From Palsa-892 sp035295845 (GTDB taxonomy: Bacteria > Pseudomonadota > Alphaproteobacteria > Rhizobiales > Xanthobacteraceae), in contig DATGIF010000028.1 of assembly GCA_035295845.1 (NCBI GenBank), positions 186,001 through 250,000 on the forward strand: a stretch of DNA of 64,000 nt. Direction: 5' to 3'. The notes beneath the pieces are model-generated. The model was given only the letters and a program-made list of their open reading frames with translations. It ran no database searches and was not told the origin of the DNA. Of the stretch, positions 40,441 through 48,635 are shown piece after piece (positions within the stretch are counted from its first letter, which is position 1; each line of letters opens with the position of its first letter). A program made the translations under genes and the position numbers.

Positions 40441-41463
40441 TTAGGCAGCCGCGCCACCGCCCCATCCCGGTATAAAGTGGCCGTAGGTTTCCTCAATCTG
40501 TTCCGCTGTCGCGCCCACGAGCTGCCCGACCATCCACGGCGACATTCCGCTCATCAGCAAGTGACTGATCCGTGTGTGACGCAGAACGTGAGGCGTCGCA
40601 TCTTTGATGCCTGCGCGCTCGCAAGCTGCATCCCAACCATGGCGCACCTCGCTCACGCGCTCACCGCGATAGTGGATCACGTATTTTATGTCATCGCCAT
40701 CGAGGCGCTTCCACCGGCGCAGGTGAACCATAAGGCGCTTGTCGCCGCGATGGCTGGGGCGCCTCTTATTTCCATGCTCAGCTTCGCCGGGTGCCTTTCT
40801 GGCGATCACGTCGAAATCGAAATTGATCCATGACCATTCCGTGCTGAATAGCGCGCCTGAGCGCGTGCCGGAATAGAATCCGAAGATGATGAAGCGAGCT
40901 AGATGTCTGACTCGCTGTTTGCCTACAATATGCTTTACGCTACGGGCGGCCCACAATAGACGCGCCACCTCATTGCGCGTTAGAACGCGCTGGCGGCCGG
41001 GATTGGGCGGCGGCAGCACGAAAATAGGGACGCGCTTCAGCTCGTGAACGAATTTGTGCCAGCGGTTGACGGCCGCACGAAGCGTCGTCAGTTCACGGCG
41101 GCATGACGGCGCCGGGCGGGATAGGGCGTACTCGTTGCAAAGACGCGGATTGATCGCGCTCGTGCGATGCGCTGCCCAAAACAGCGTGAGCATCTTGATG
41201 GTGCGCTTCTCTTGCGGCTTATGACTGAGATAGTCACGCATCACCGACGCCAGAAGCGGATCGGCTTCAGGCTCAGGTTTTTTTCGCTCGGCAATGTAGT
41301 CGGCTAATTGGGTTTCCGCATTAGCGCGCTCCGTAAAGCCGCAACCTGTGCGCTTTCCGAAAGTGCCGTCGCGGATGCACCACGTTTTTCTTTTCTTATC
41401 CCAATAGAGCCTTGCGCCTTTCGTGCGAATAACGCCCTCGCTTCCCCAACGGTGGTGAACCAC
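40441..41463 (-). CDS. int: Phage tyrosine integrase
   Basis: A 340-residue tyrosine recombinase. Catalytic residues: R201 (SGTRSGAL), H292 and R295 (PHVLRHTRISHLL), and the nucleophile Y327 (EETYGHFIPG). The N-terminus (KGARLYWDKKRKTWCIRDG, then RTGCGFTERANAETQLADYIA) is the arm-binding region of this phage integrase subgroup. The start at 41463 places its first 160 nt inside the upstream excisionase gene in another frame; no later Met gives a complete N-terminal domain. It is the last gene of the leftward operon. Confidence 0.93.
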   Translation of the reverse strand: MVHHRWGSEGVIRTKGARLYWDKKRKTWCIRDGTFGKRTGCGFTERANAETQLADYIAERKKPEPEADPLLASVMRDYLSHKPQEKRTIKMLTLFWAAHRTSAINPRLCNEYALSRPAPSCRRELTTLRAAVNRWHKFVHELKRVPIFVLPPPNPGRQRVLTRNEVARLLWAARSVKHIVGKQRVRHLARFIIFGFYSGTRSGALFSTEWSWINFDFDVIARKAPGEAEHGNKRRPSHRGDKRLMVHLRRWKRLDGDDIKYVIHYRGERVSEVRHGWDAACERAGIKDATPHVLRHTRISHLLMSGMSPWMVGQLVGATAEQIEETYGHFIPGWGGGAAA

Positions 41464-41597
41464 TTACGCCCAAACTTTGCGATGGTGATATTGCCATTCT
41501 CCGCCTCTGCCTTCAATACGTGAGGCGTGATTTCGTCATCGAAGATTTCGGCGCAGGCGCGTTCAAGCGTGATCGGCTTGTCGTTTTCTTCGCTCAA
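41304..41597 (-). CDS. Excisionase-like helix-turn-helix protein
   Basis: A 97-residue protein with a winged-helix/MerR-like opening (ITLERACAEIFDDEITPHVLKAEAENG, NITIAKFGRKWFTTVGEARALF) typical of Xis proteins found before integrases. The last third overlaps the 5' end of int by 160 bp in a different frame. Expected to bend attR/attL DNA for excision. Start ATG 41597 overlaps the previous stop (ATGA). Confidence 0.75.
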   Translation of the reverse strand: MSEENDKPITLERACAEIFDDEITPHVLKAEAENGNITIAKFGRKWFTTVGEARALFARKAQGSIGIRKEKRGASATALSESAQVAALRSALMRKPN

Positions 41598-41788
41598 CGC
41601 TCGCCCCTCATTGCCTTCCCGGCCATCACCGTATCGCCAGCCATTTCATAGCCCAGCGCATTCTTTGCGCGGTTGAGGGCGTGCGCGGTGACGTGCGCAC
41701 CAAGCTGATGCGCTTCGTGTTCGATGGCCTGAATCTTGGTGGCAAGGTTAAGGCCGTAGGTGGCGACCTTGGTGGTGCGATCAACCAT
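41594..41788 (-). CDS. Small phage protein, unknown
   Basis: 64 residues (VDRTTKVATYGLNLATKIQA ... MAGKAMRGER), helical, no recognised domain. ATG 41788 has CGGAGAAGAAAC upstream; it overlaps the xis start by 4 bp. Part of the leftward operon. Confidence 0.6.
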   Translation of the reverse strand: MVDRTTKVATYGLNLATKIQAIEHEAHQLGAHVTAHALNRAKNALGYEMAGDTVMAGKAMRGER

Positions 41789-42065
41789 GTTTCTTCTCCG
41801 CTGGCGGCAGCCGGTGGTAGCCGCGACAGCCACCGCGCAGGTCGATCTTCTCTGCCTTCGGTTGCTCGATGACCGGCGCCGGATAGGTTTGCTTCAGCTC
41901 GCTGATCGACATTCGCATTTCAGCTTCGCTAAGCGGATGCTCGGCGAGAATGCGCGGGCGCGATTGACCGTAATAGGTGCGGTCATTGTCGGCCCATATC
42001 TGCGCTTCAGGGCCACGCATCCCTTCGATCCAAACGAGGAAGCCATGCGCGCTATTCGCGTTCAT
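41781..42065 (-). CDS. Small phage protein, unknown
   Basis: 94 residues, aromatic-rich start (NANSAHGFLVWIEGMRGPEAQI), a helix with DRTYYGQSRPRILAEHPLSEAEMR (two parts) and a basic end. ATG 42065 follows GAAGGAGACAGC. Overlaps the next gene by 8 bp. No recognised domain. Confidence 0.6.
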   Translation of the reverse strand: MNANSAHGFLVWIEGMRGPEAQIWADNDRTYYGQSRPRILAEHPLSEAEMRMSISELKQTYPAPVIEQPKAEKIDLRGGCRGYHRLPPAEKKHG

Positions 42066-42337
42066 GCTGTCTCCTTCGGTTTGACGCGGTATTCCCAGCA
42101 CTCGCCGTTGAGGCTGATTGCGGGAGACCACCATGGCCAGTCGCGGCCGATTGTTCCGAATGGCGACATCGCTTCTTGGCGACAGTTGAGCCGCAATCTG
42201 CGTTGAATCAACTCGCCGCCAAAGTAAATCACGTCGCCGATCTTGACCGGCCAGATGGCGTAATGATCGTGCCACTCCGAGATGCGCGCGTATTCGCGCT
42301 CGCGCGCCTCGCGCATAGATGACGTGTCAATGCGCAT
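42062..42337 (-). CDS. Small phage protein, unknown
   Basis: 91 residues; charged N-terminal helix (REAREREYARISEWHDHYAI) followed by a predicted beta region (VKIGDVIYFGGELIQRRLRL, GECWEYRVKP). ATG 42337 has GGAGGCCGAACA upstream. No recognised domain. Confidence 0.6.
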   Translation of the reverse strand: MRIDTSSMREAREREYARISEWHDHYAIWPVKIGDVIYFGGELIQRRLRLNCRQEAMSPFGTIGRDWPWWSPAISLNGECWEYRVKPKETA

Positions 42338-42539
42338 TGTTCGGCCTCCATAGCTCGTAACTGATGTGAAGCGGCACATACGCTGGCCACAAGAAGGCGA
42401 CCGGCAGCGCGCAAAGCTGCCATCCGTTTTGGCGCTTCGCATCGCAATCGCCGTGCGCAGCCCAGCCGTATGTGATCGCAACACCGGCGAGATAGCACCA
42501 TAGGGTTATCATTGGGGCATGATCGCTGAGGCGCTTCAT
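42327..42539 (-). CDS. Small phage membrane protein
   Basis: 70 residues with a hydrophobic helix (MITLWCYLAGVAITYGWA) and a second apolar stretch (LCALPVAFLWPAYVPLHI). It overlaps its neighbours by 4-11 bp. Function unknown. Confidence 0.55.
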   Translation of the reverse strand: MKRLSDHAPMITLWCYLAGVAITYGWAAHGDCDAKRQNGWQLCALPVAFLWPAYVPLHISYELWRPNNAH

Positions 42540-42988
42540 GGCTGACTCCTGTTTTTTTCCAAGAGGCGAATTGCTTCTGTCCTAAGGGCGCCAGCAATCG
42601 CGTAGCCGACGCCCTCACCGCCGCGCGCATATTCTTGCGCTGAAGATAGAATTGATTCTGCAATCTCTTTTCGCAGAAGCTTTGCAGCCGCGTTGCTTGG
42701 CGGCGCGTATCGTTCGATCAGCAGCGCCACGGCATCGTGATCGGTCATCGGATATGGCGCGAAGAAGGATTGGCAAAGGGCTAGATTGCCAGCGCCGAAA
42801 AATAGTTTCCGGCGCTCGTATATTTGCCGCGCGACCGGAATCGTTTCCTCAGGCTCACGCGCTCCCGGCATTGTTGATACCGCAAGCGCATGGATGGGCT
42901 TGTGGACAATCACCGTGTTGCGGGTCTCTCTTATTATTTCGGTTTCACCGTCACGGAATCCGCCGACGAATTTTTCGGGACGGTTCAT
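42536..42988 (-). CDS. Phage protein, unknown
   Basis: 150 residues; N-terminus NRPEKFVGGFRDGETEIIRE, a helical middle (ILSSAQEYARGGEGVGYAIA) and a basic end. ATG 42988 with GGAGCGGCAGCC upstream. Possible regulator or host-takeover protein; no domain recognised. Confidence 0.6.
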   Translation of the reverse strand: MNRPEKFVGGFRDGETEIIRETRNTVIVHKPIHALAVSTMPGAREPEETIPVARQIYERRKLFFGAGNLALCQSFFAPYPMTDHDAVALLIERYAPPSNAAAKLLRKEIAESILSSAQEYARGGEGVGYAIAGALRTEAIRLLEKNRSQP

Positions 42989-43245
42989 GGCTGCCGCTCC
43001 GGCATCACCCAATGCCGTTCGGGATATGGCACCTCGCACAGCGCGTTGATCCACATGGTCATGCCAGCGGTGGGCTGATAGAGGCGTGTTACATCGGGCG
43101 TCTTCTTCAGAAGACCAAGCGCGACGAATTCGTTGATGGCGTCGCGTACCGCTGGCAGCTTTAGGTCGCCGTCGCGATAGTCTTTGTCACCGCCCTCGGT
43201 GATCCGATAGAACATTCCGATTTCGATTTTCAGCGGCGTAGGCAT
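42985..43245 (-). CDS. Winged-helix-like small phage protein
   Basis: 86 residues with a winged-helix-like centre (LPAVRDAINEFVALGLLKK, then TRLYQPTAGMTMWI). The ATG at 43245 is preceded by the repeated cassette CAAAGGAGACC. May bind DNA; not identified. Confidence 0.6.
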   Translation of the reverse strand: MPTPLKIEIGMFYRITEGGDKDYRDGDLKLPAVRDAINEFVALGLLKKTPDVTRLYQPTAGMTMWINALCEVPYPERHWVMPERQP

Positions 43246-43274
43246 TCGGTTGGTCTCCTTTGATTGACGCGCGA

Positions 43275-43751
43275 TCAGTCGCGATATTGGACGCTACGTG
43301 GCCACTTGATTTTTCCGGTGGTGAGGAATTCAAGCGCAACTTTTCCGGCCACCGTTTCATTTACGATGGTGTAATCCACGCCGGTTGGGCCGAATAGGTC
43401 TCTAAGGCAGCGCGAGTATTGGTATTCATAGCCATGAGATTTGTTCGCGTTGCACAGCTCATCGCGGCGGCCATCCTGCAACGCCAGCAATTCCATCGTT
43501 CCCGCGATGCATCCGGCGGTGTTGCACACGTTCGCAGCATCCGCGATGGAAAGTTCTTCGATTGGGCGCATCATTTTTGCGCCGAATTTTTTGATGAATA
43601 CGCGCGCCCAAGTTTGCATATCGAATTTCCAAGGCCGCCCGAAGAATCTGAAGCGAACGCCCTTGGCCGCGCCTTCGGCGAATTTGATCAGGTAGTGGCG
43701 CTCGACCTCGCGAATGCCAAGCCGCGTTGAGCTGAGATATTCCTTTTTCAT
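43275..43751 (-). CDS. Phage protein, unknown
   Basis: 158 residues; basic N-terminus, WKFDMQTWARVFIKKFG, a Cys-rich centre (VCNTAGCIAGTMELLAL) and the end VALEFLTTGKIKWPRSV. The CAAAGGAGACC cassette precedes ATG 43751. The repeated AANVCNTAGCIAG motif occurs in phage proteins of unknown role. Confidence 0.6.
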   Translation of the reverse strand: MKKEYLSSTRLGIREVERHYLIKFAEGAAKGVRFRFFGRPWKFDMQTWARVFIKKFGAKMMRPIEELSIADAANVCNTAGCIAGTMELLALQDGRRDELCNANKSHGYEYQYSRCLRDLFGPTGVDYTIVNETVAGKVALEFLTTGKIKWPRSVQYRD

Positions 43752-43768
43752 GGCTGGTCTCCTTTGAT

Positions 43769-44164
43769 CTATTCGTATCGTGGCGGGACAGGCGATCCAT
43801 CAAAGCGCCTGTAACCCATCTTGCGTTTACGCCCACGGATTCCGCGATGACGCTGCCGCTTGCGGGCTGCGCGCGATTTTTCGCGCACGTCGCGCCGCGT
43901 CTTTTCCTTGTGAGGCTTATCCTTGAGCGCGGGCGCGAGATTGCTTTCGCGGTTCTCGCCGCCGTTGATGATCGCTTTGATATGGTCGCAATCCCAATGG
44001 TCGCCGGGGAAAATTTTGCGGCCGGTGAGGTAGCATTTTCCTTCATAGCGCCTGAAGACGCGATCCTTGACGCGCGGCGGCGGCGGCGTGTCCGGCGTCT
44101 TGCCGATCCATTCCGGCACGCTGCGCGTGTCGAGTGCGATAGGGGTGATGGCGGGAACGGTCAC
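43769..44164 (-). CDS. HNH endonuclease
   Basis: 131 residues with an HNH core: KCYLTGRKIFPGDHWDCDHI (Cys ligand and the HNH His in CDHI), GGENRESNLAPALKDKPHKEK (Asn), and a basic tail (RKRQRHRGIRGRKRKMGYRR). One of three HNH genes in the prophage. Start ATG 44164 overlaps the next gene by 4 bp. Confidence 0.8.
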   Translation of the reverse strand: MTVPAITPIALDTRSVPEWIGKTPDTPPPPRVKDRVFRRYEGKCYLTGRKIFPGDHWDCDHIKAIINGGENRESNLAPALKDKPHKEKTRRDVREKSRAARKRQRHRGIRGRKRKMGYRRFDGSPVPPRYE

Positions 44165-44880
44165 AGCGCGCTTAACCTTTCCTCGATGGCCTTGGCCGCC
44201 GCCTCATAGACCTGTCCGGCCATCTCTTGCCGGTAGGCGCGCACAATCTCGATGCAGCGCCGGTGCATCGCTGCTTCTTGCCCGGTGTCGGCGGGTAGAG
44301 CGGCGAGGGCTTCTATCGCTTCCTTGCAGGCGTCAGCGATCAGCTTGTTGCTGATGTTTGTGAATTGACGGATCGCGCGGTTGTTTTCTGACTGAATTCG
44401 CTTTACCGCTTCCAGCGCCGTTCGCAGCGTGTTGGATTGGGCGGTGTCAATCGGCTTCCAATGTCCGCGCTGATAGCATTCACGATCATCAAGGTCGCAA
44501 TAGCACGCCCCGGCAGGTCGTTTCTTTACCGCTTCTTCGTATGAAATCTCGACAGTCGATAGAACGGCTAGTGCTTCTTTGGCCTCTTGAAGCATCGCGT
44601 CATAGGTAGAATTCGGAAGGCGCGAATAGCTTCTGTCGATTTTTTCTTTGACCAGCGCCCAGTAATTTTCCAGTGCTGCGCGCAGCTTGTCGGTAATTGG
44701 CCTCCCGGTGCCGGTGTAAAGGGACAGTGCAGCGAGAAACAAAACCCCAAAGTCGTCTTTTGAAATGCGACCTTCGATGATTTTGCGTGGCCCATCGTTC
44801 TCAAATTTAGTTGTGGGACAGAATGTCGGGCGGACTCGCGCTTCAATTGCTCCTAGCGTCGCCAGCAGCTTGTCAGTCAT
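44161..44880 (-). CDS. Phage protein, unknown (helical)
   Basis: 239 residues, mostly helical, with a mid-protein CYCDLDDRECYQRGHWKP stretch that could bind metal, and helices (LRTALEAVKRIQSENNRAIR, ADACKEAIEALAALP). No family recognised. It forms ATGA overlaps with both neighbours. Confidence 0.6.
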   Translation of the reverse strand: MTDKLLATLGAIEARVRPTFCPTTKFENDGPRKIIEGRISKDDFGVLFLAALSLYTGTGRPITDKLRAALENYWALVKEKIDRSYSRLPNSTYDAMLQEAKEALAVLSTVEISYEEAVKKRPAGACYCDLDDRECYQRGHWKPIDTAQSNTLRTALEAVKRIQSENNRAIRQFTNISNKLIADACKEAIEALAALPADTGQEAAMHRRCIEIVRAYRQEMAGQVYEAAAKAIEERLSAL

Positions 44881-45143
44881 GGCTTGCCCTTTCTCTTTGG
44901 TTGCCTCGGAGTGACGGCCACTATGACGGCACCGCGCGCAAAGCCCTTCCCTGTCACGCGCATCCCGACCGCTGGCATGAACGGCGGTGGCGGAGCTGGG
45001 CGACGGAATCGCTTCGGCGGCGGATTGATGCCGCCTTTGCTATTCGAGACCGTTGGCAGCGGTTCCGTGCGCGCCTTCTGCCGCTTCGCGTGCTGCGCGA
45101 GCGCGTAGGCGGAGAGACCTTTCGGCTGTGCTTTCTTTTTCAT
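44877..45143 (-). CDS. Small basic phage protein
   Basis: 88 residues, rich in Lys/Arg/Pro (GGINPPPKRFRRPAPPPPFMP) with the end AVIVAVTPRQPKRKGKP. Low complexity; may bind nucleic acid. Overlaps the IS110-domain gene by 4 bp. Function unknown. Confidence 0.5.
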   Translation of the reverse strand: MKKKAQPKGLSAYALAQHAKRQKARTEPLPTVSNSKGGINPPPKRFRRPAPPPPFMPAVGMRVTGKGFARGAVIVAVTPRQPKRKGKP

Positions 45144-46393
45144 TTCGGATCGCTGTTTGCAGCCCGCTGGATTAACTCAAGTCTCCGCCACTCTTGGAAC
45201 ATCGCCTTGAGGAATTTTTTCACCACGTAACGGCTCGCTCTGATGGCGGCATATTCAGCGTAGCTTTCGCGCAATTGGCCATCCGTCATCACCGGCTCGC
45301 GGGCAAATTCAGGATTATTTTGCACCTCATATCTGCATCGGCTGACAAACATTTTTTGCCAGCAGGTCATTTTGTCGTTTTTTTCGATGTCTTCGCCGAC
45401 AAGAGGGCGTTTCATATAGCCGACAAGGTTATCCTCTATGAGATGCGCTGCTGCGCGCCGCCGTGGGCTATAGCCAGCATTTTCCCATTCTGATTTTGAA
45501 AGTCCCGTGGCGCCCATTTTTCGCCACGTCGCGCAGGCGCGCACGGTGCCGTCCGCGCCTTTGACTGGCGCGAGACCAAGTCGCTTATAGAGCGCAGAGA
45601 ATGAGCTGTATTTGGAGATGTCGCCGCATTCGCCGATGATGCGAACAAGCGACTTGATGCCAAGTCCTCTGAAGCCTGTAAACCACGTCGCGATAGGAAT
45701 TGTTTTTGCGATTTTCCCTAGGTATTTATCCAGCTCCTTGATTTCATTTTCTATTGAATCGCTGAGTGCGATGATCGGAAGAACAGTGAATTTTTTGTCT
45801 TCATCTTCCGGCAGCATATCGCCTGATATAATACGCTTGAGCGCGTCGCCTCCCTTCTTCCAAGATTCTTTTTGCCCAAGATGACTATAGCTGCGAGCGC
45901 AAAATGCGCGCGCGCGATTGTCGATTCCGATTTTCAATTTTTCCCATGCTCGATGCGTGGGCCATAGAGAAACGATTTGTTCTATGGGCGTGAAATTTTG
46001 ATCTGACGCTGGGGCGGTGATTTGGGTGCTGCCAATGGTCCGATCACGGTCAAGCGATGGCTTTTTGAGTTGTGTATTGGAAGCGGCTTGACCAAAATCT
46101 TCGGAAGACATCTTCCCACTGATCGGTGGTTTTTGGCTGGTCTTCCGCGCGGATTTTTTGTCCGCAATAGAGTCGCCCGGCTGGCTCCCTTTGATATGCG
46201 TAAGCTTTGTGGCCGGGCGCGCTGATTTCTCAGCGATAGATTCGGATGGCAGAAGAAATTTGGTTTGCACCAGCGTTGGGGCCATCCGCGCGGTTTTCTT
46301 CCCGCGAACAAGTTTGCCCGGCGTGACCGTTCCGGTTTCGACCGCTATAGTGGCCGGGCATCCGCTTTGCGCGGAAATTTCATGCTTGCTCAT
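45140..46393 (-). CDS. Phage protein with an IS110-family C-terminal (Tnp_20-like) domain
   Basis: 417 residues. Residues about 236-276 (TGFRGLGIKSLVRIIGECGD, then FSALYKRLGLAPVKG) match the helix-hairpin-helix-bearing Transposase_20 domain of IS110/IS116 elements. The N-terminal ~135 residues are Ser/Lys/Thr-rich and low in complexity, and I find no DEDD (RuvC-like) catalytic domain of IS110. There are no transposon ends. It is therefore a phage gene with a borrowed or ancestral domain, not an inserted IS. ATG 46393 is an ATG with a moderate ribosome binding site; it overlaps its neighbour by 14 bp. A DNA-binding role is likely; function unknown. Confidence 0.65.
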   Translation of the reverse strand: MSKHEISAQSGCPATIAVETGTVTPGKLVRGKKTARMAPTLVQTKFLLPSESIAEKSARPATKLTHIKGSQPGDSIADKKSARKTSQKPPISGKMSSEDFGQAASNTQLKKPSLDRDRTIGSTQITAPASDQNFTPIEQIVSLWPTHRAWEKLKIGIDNRARAFCARSYSHLGQKESWKKGGDALKRIISGDMLPEDEDKKFTVLPIIALSDSIENEIKELDKYLGKIAKTIPIATWFTGFRGLGIKSLVRIIGECGDISKYSSFSALYKRLGLAPVKGADGTVRACATWRKMGATGLSKSEWENAGYSPRRRAAAHLIEDNLVGYMKRPLVGEDIEKNDKMTCWQKMFVSRCRYEVQNNPEFAREPVMTDGQLRESYAEYAAIRASRYVVKKFLKAMFQEWRRLELIQRAANSDPK

Positions 46394-46859
46394 TGCCAAA
46401 AACCTTTCTGTGAATCTTGTTAGCCTGCTGAAGCGAGATGCACTGGCGAACGGTTTTTCCTTCGCTGATTTTTTTCGCGATGAGTTTATAGAAGCTGCCC
46501 TTGGCGAGCATGTTTCTACCCTGCGCAAAATAGAATTCGCTTTCTTCAAGCAATTCTTCGCGCGTAACGTCGCCAAGTTTTCTTCCTGAACGCAGCATCA
46601 TATCAAATAGGATGTTGCGCATTCCTTCCGCCGCCGCAGCCGTGGCTCGCGCCCCTTCTTCGTCCGGCCTGTTGGCGTTATCCCAAATTTGTTTTCGCTG
46701 AGCGCGAGTGCAATGGCGGATCACGTTGTCACACGCGGTCCAAACCATAGCGTCAAAAAGTCCGCGATATAGTGATGGATCGCGTTTGACGCGCTCAACC
46801 ATCTTCTCGCGCGCTTTCTCAATAATGCCATCACACTCGTCGAGCGACTCCTTGGCCAC
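46380..46859 (-). CDS. Phage protein, unknown
   Basis: 159 residues, helical (ESLDECDGIIEKAREKMVER, EEGARATAAAAEGMRNILFD, EELLEESEFYFAQGRNMLAK). No recognised domain. First gene after a small gap to the HNH gene; overlaps the IS110-domain gene. Confidence 0.55.
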   Translation of the reverse strand: MAKESLDECDGIIEKAREKMVERVKRDPSLYRGLFDAMVWTACDNVIRHCTRAQRKQIWDNANRPDEEGARATAAAAEGMRNILFDMMLRSGRKLGDVTREELLEESEFYFAQGRNMLAKGSFYKLIAKKISEGKTVRQCISLQQANKIHRKVFGNEQA

Positions 46860-46904
46860 GTCCCGAATTTTATTTTGAGTTGCCGGTGTGACGGAAAAAA
46901 AAGT

Positions 46905-47324
46905 TCATGCTGCCTCCTTCATGCGCTTCTGATTCCGCCGCTGGCCGCTCTTGCAAAGCCAGCGCAGATTGCCGCGCGTATTGTTGAGGGTGTCGGTATC
47001 TATGTGATCGCCGGTGTGCCGATCCGTTGGACGCGGCAGGCCCATGCGATCAAGGATGACATCGTGCATCATTATGGTGACGCGCCGATTTTCTTTGCGC
47101 GGACCTACGCGAATACAGCGTCGGGCATAGACGTGATTGCCGTGGCGCTTGTCGCTGATTTTGAATGTCCACGGCCATTGCATCAGATAGTCATAGTCTT
47201 CGGCCGACACGCGCACGCAGTATTGCGCTTTCGCGCCTATCGTGATCGTGCGCACATCCTCGTTGCGAGGATCATAAAGCTGGATCACCCGGTCGCCGGG
47301 GAATGGGATGACATCGCCGCTCAC
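46905..47324 (-). CDS. HNH homing-endonuclease-like protein
   Basis: 139 residues. An N-terminal beta domain (ITIGAKAQYCVRVSAEDYDY, WPWTFKISDKRHGNHVYARR) is followed by an HNH centre (MHDVILDRMGLPRPTDRHTG, DHIDTDTLNNTRGNLRW). This is the layout of phage HNH_3 homing endonucleases with an AP2-like start. It overlaps the exonuclease gene by 4 bp in the operon. Confidence 0.82.
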   Translation of the reverse strand: MSGDVIPFPGDRVIQLYDPRNEDVRTITIGAKAQYCVRVSAEDYDYLMQWPWTFKISDKRHGNHVYARRCIRVGPRKENRRVTIMMHDVILDRMGLPRPTDRHTGDHIDTDTLNNTRGNLRWLCKSGQRRNQKRMKEAA

Positions 47325-47947
47325 GTCGAGGCTCCCTGCGTCTCAGTGGGGTCTTCCTCGATGGCGCCCAGCTCGCGCAGCTTCAGAAAGAGCCGCTTGG
47401 TGCGTTGCATATCTTGCCAAGCGTTGTGAAAGCCGCTGCGCGGTTCTTCGCTCAGAAGCTTCACACAAGCCTCATCGAGCGATGGCCACTTAAATGTGCC
47501 GTTCTTGCTGCCGTTCTTCGGCGGGATTTTGCAGAGCTGCGTTGACAGCTTCATCGTGTCGAGCCACGTCAGGCCCGGCCTCAGCCAGTTGTCTGTCGGC
47601 TTTCCGCGCCGCAGGATAGCGCCAGCGATCAGGTCTTTGTCGAAATCGACGCCGTGCCCGATAACGTGAGTGGCTTGGCTGGCGAGGCCGATGAGCATTC
47701 CAAGTGCCGTGACCTCGCTGACGCCCCGCCGGGCGGCCTCCTTGCTGCTGATTCCGTGGATCAGCGCAGCGCCTTCGCGGATTTTCCGCCCCTCAGCGCG
47801 CACTTTGATATAGAAGAATTCCTGCGCCCAGCCCTCATCATCGAACAGCTCAGCAGCGATGGCGACCGGCCACGGTTGCGCCGGATCATCAAGCGCAAGA
47901 TGCTGCTTGATCAGGTCGCTGCTTTCGCAATCGAAGGCGAGGAACAT
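47321..47947 (-). CDS. DnaQ-like 3'-5' exonuclease (DEDDh)
   Basis: 208 residues. Exo motif I is DCE (D6, E8 in FLAFDCESSD), motif II in HVIGHGVDFDKDLIAG (Asp), motif III is HNAWQDMQRT (His and Asp, about residues 175-180). It is the length of a stand-alone RNase T/DnaQ-type enzyme. In this operon it probably resects ends for the Rad52-like annealase, or proof-reads replication (inference). Confidence 0.85.
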   Translation of the reverse strand: MFLAFDCESSDLIKQHLALDDPAQPWPVAIAAELFDDEGWAQEFFYIKVRAEGRKIREGAALIHGISSKEAARRGVSEVTALGMLIGLASQATHVIGHGVDFDKDLIAGAILRRGKPTDNWLRPGLTWLDTMKLSTQLCKIPPKNGSKNGTFKWPSLDEACVKLLSEEPRSGFHNAWQDMQRTKRLFLKLRELGAIEEDPTETQGAST

Positions 47948-47954
47948 GGCGCGT

Positions 47955-48182
47955 TCACTCGCTGATCAATTCGATCTTGCCGGTGAACGGCTCGAATTCT
48001 TCTTCGCCCCAACTTTGGCAATGAAAACCTAGGTGGTATCCGCCGACATTAACGGCAACAACGGTGCCACAGTTCTCGGCATGGAAAAGCACAACAAATT
48101 CGCATCCGCCCTTGGTGTATTTTTTCAAGCAAGGATATGCGGATCGCGGCGCTTTATTTGATGGCACAATTACTGATCTCAT
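47955..48182 (-). CDS. Small phage protein, unknown
   Basis: 75 residues, beta-rich (CEFVVLFHAENCGTVVAVNVG, FHCQSWGEEEFEPFTGKIEL). The start at 48182 has the CAAAGGAGACC cassette close upstream. No domain recognised. Confidence 0.55.
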   Translation of the reverse strand: MRSVIVPSNKAPRSAYPCLKKYTKGGCEFVVLFHAENCGTVVAVNVGGYHLGFHCQSWGEEEFEPFTGKIELISE

Positions 48183-48281
48183 TTTTGGTCTCCTTTGGTT
48201 TCCGAGTGGCGGGAGGGGGAAGAGTCAGCCGGACAGAACCCCCTCCCGCCCGCATCCCGCCGGGCGGCCCCGGCGAGCGCG

Positions 48282-48635
48282 TTAGATGTCCAATCTCATT
48301 TCAGCGCGCCGCGACGCCTCCATTGATCCAAGTTGCCGATCCTTCATCTCGATGTAGCGAAGCTGCACCTTCAGAAGATTCGCCGCCTTCCGCGCCTCGA
48401 CCATCCTCTGATTGAACTGCGCCCATTCCGGCGAAGCCTTCACAGTCTGTTGCGCCTTGTTGAACGCCATCTTGGGATTCTGTTCTTGAACGCTGGCGAT
48501 CAACTGCGCTTCGGTTGCAGAGCGCGTGTTTTCGAGAAGGGACGCAGCGGCTTCCGCGTCCACCCATTTTTTCGCAGCGATGCGATATTCTTCCGGCCAG
48601 TCGCGGCGCCTGTTCGGATCAGCGGGCGCCACCAT
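48282..48635 (-). CDS. Phage protein, coiled-coil, unknown
   Basis: 117 residues, almost all helical: RIAAKKWVDAEAAASLLENT, EAQLIASVQEQNPKMAFNKA, RMVEARKAANLLKVQLRYIE. This type sits in many phage recombination modules beside single-strand annealing proteins. It overlaps the SSB-tail gene by one base. Function unknown. Confidence 0.6.
   Translation of the reverse strand: MVAPADPNRRRDWPEEYRIAAKKWVDAEAAASLLENTRSATEAQLIASVQEQNPKMAFNKAQQTVKASPEWAQFNQRMVEARKAANLLKVQLRYIEMKDRQLGSMEASRRAEMRLDI

Noticed and set aside
45140..46393. An insertion sequence of the IS110 family
   Set aside because: No catalytic DEDD domain, no flanking element ends, and the gene overlaps its phage neighbours in the operon.
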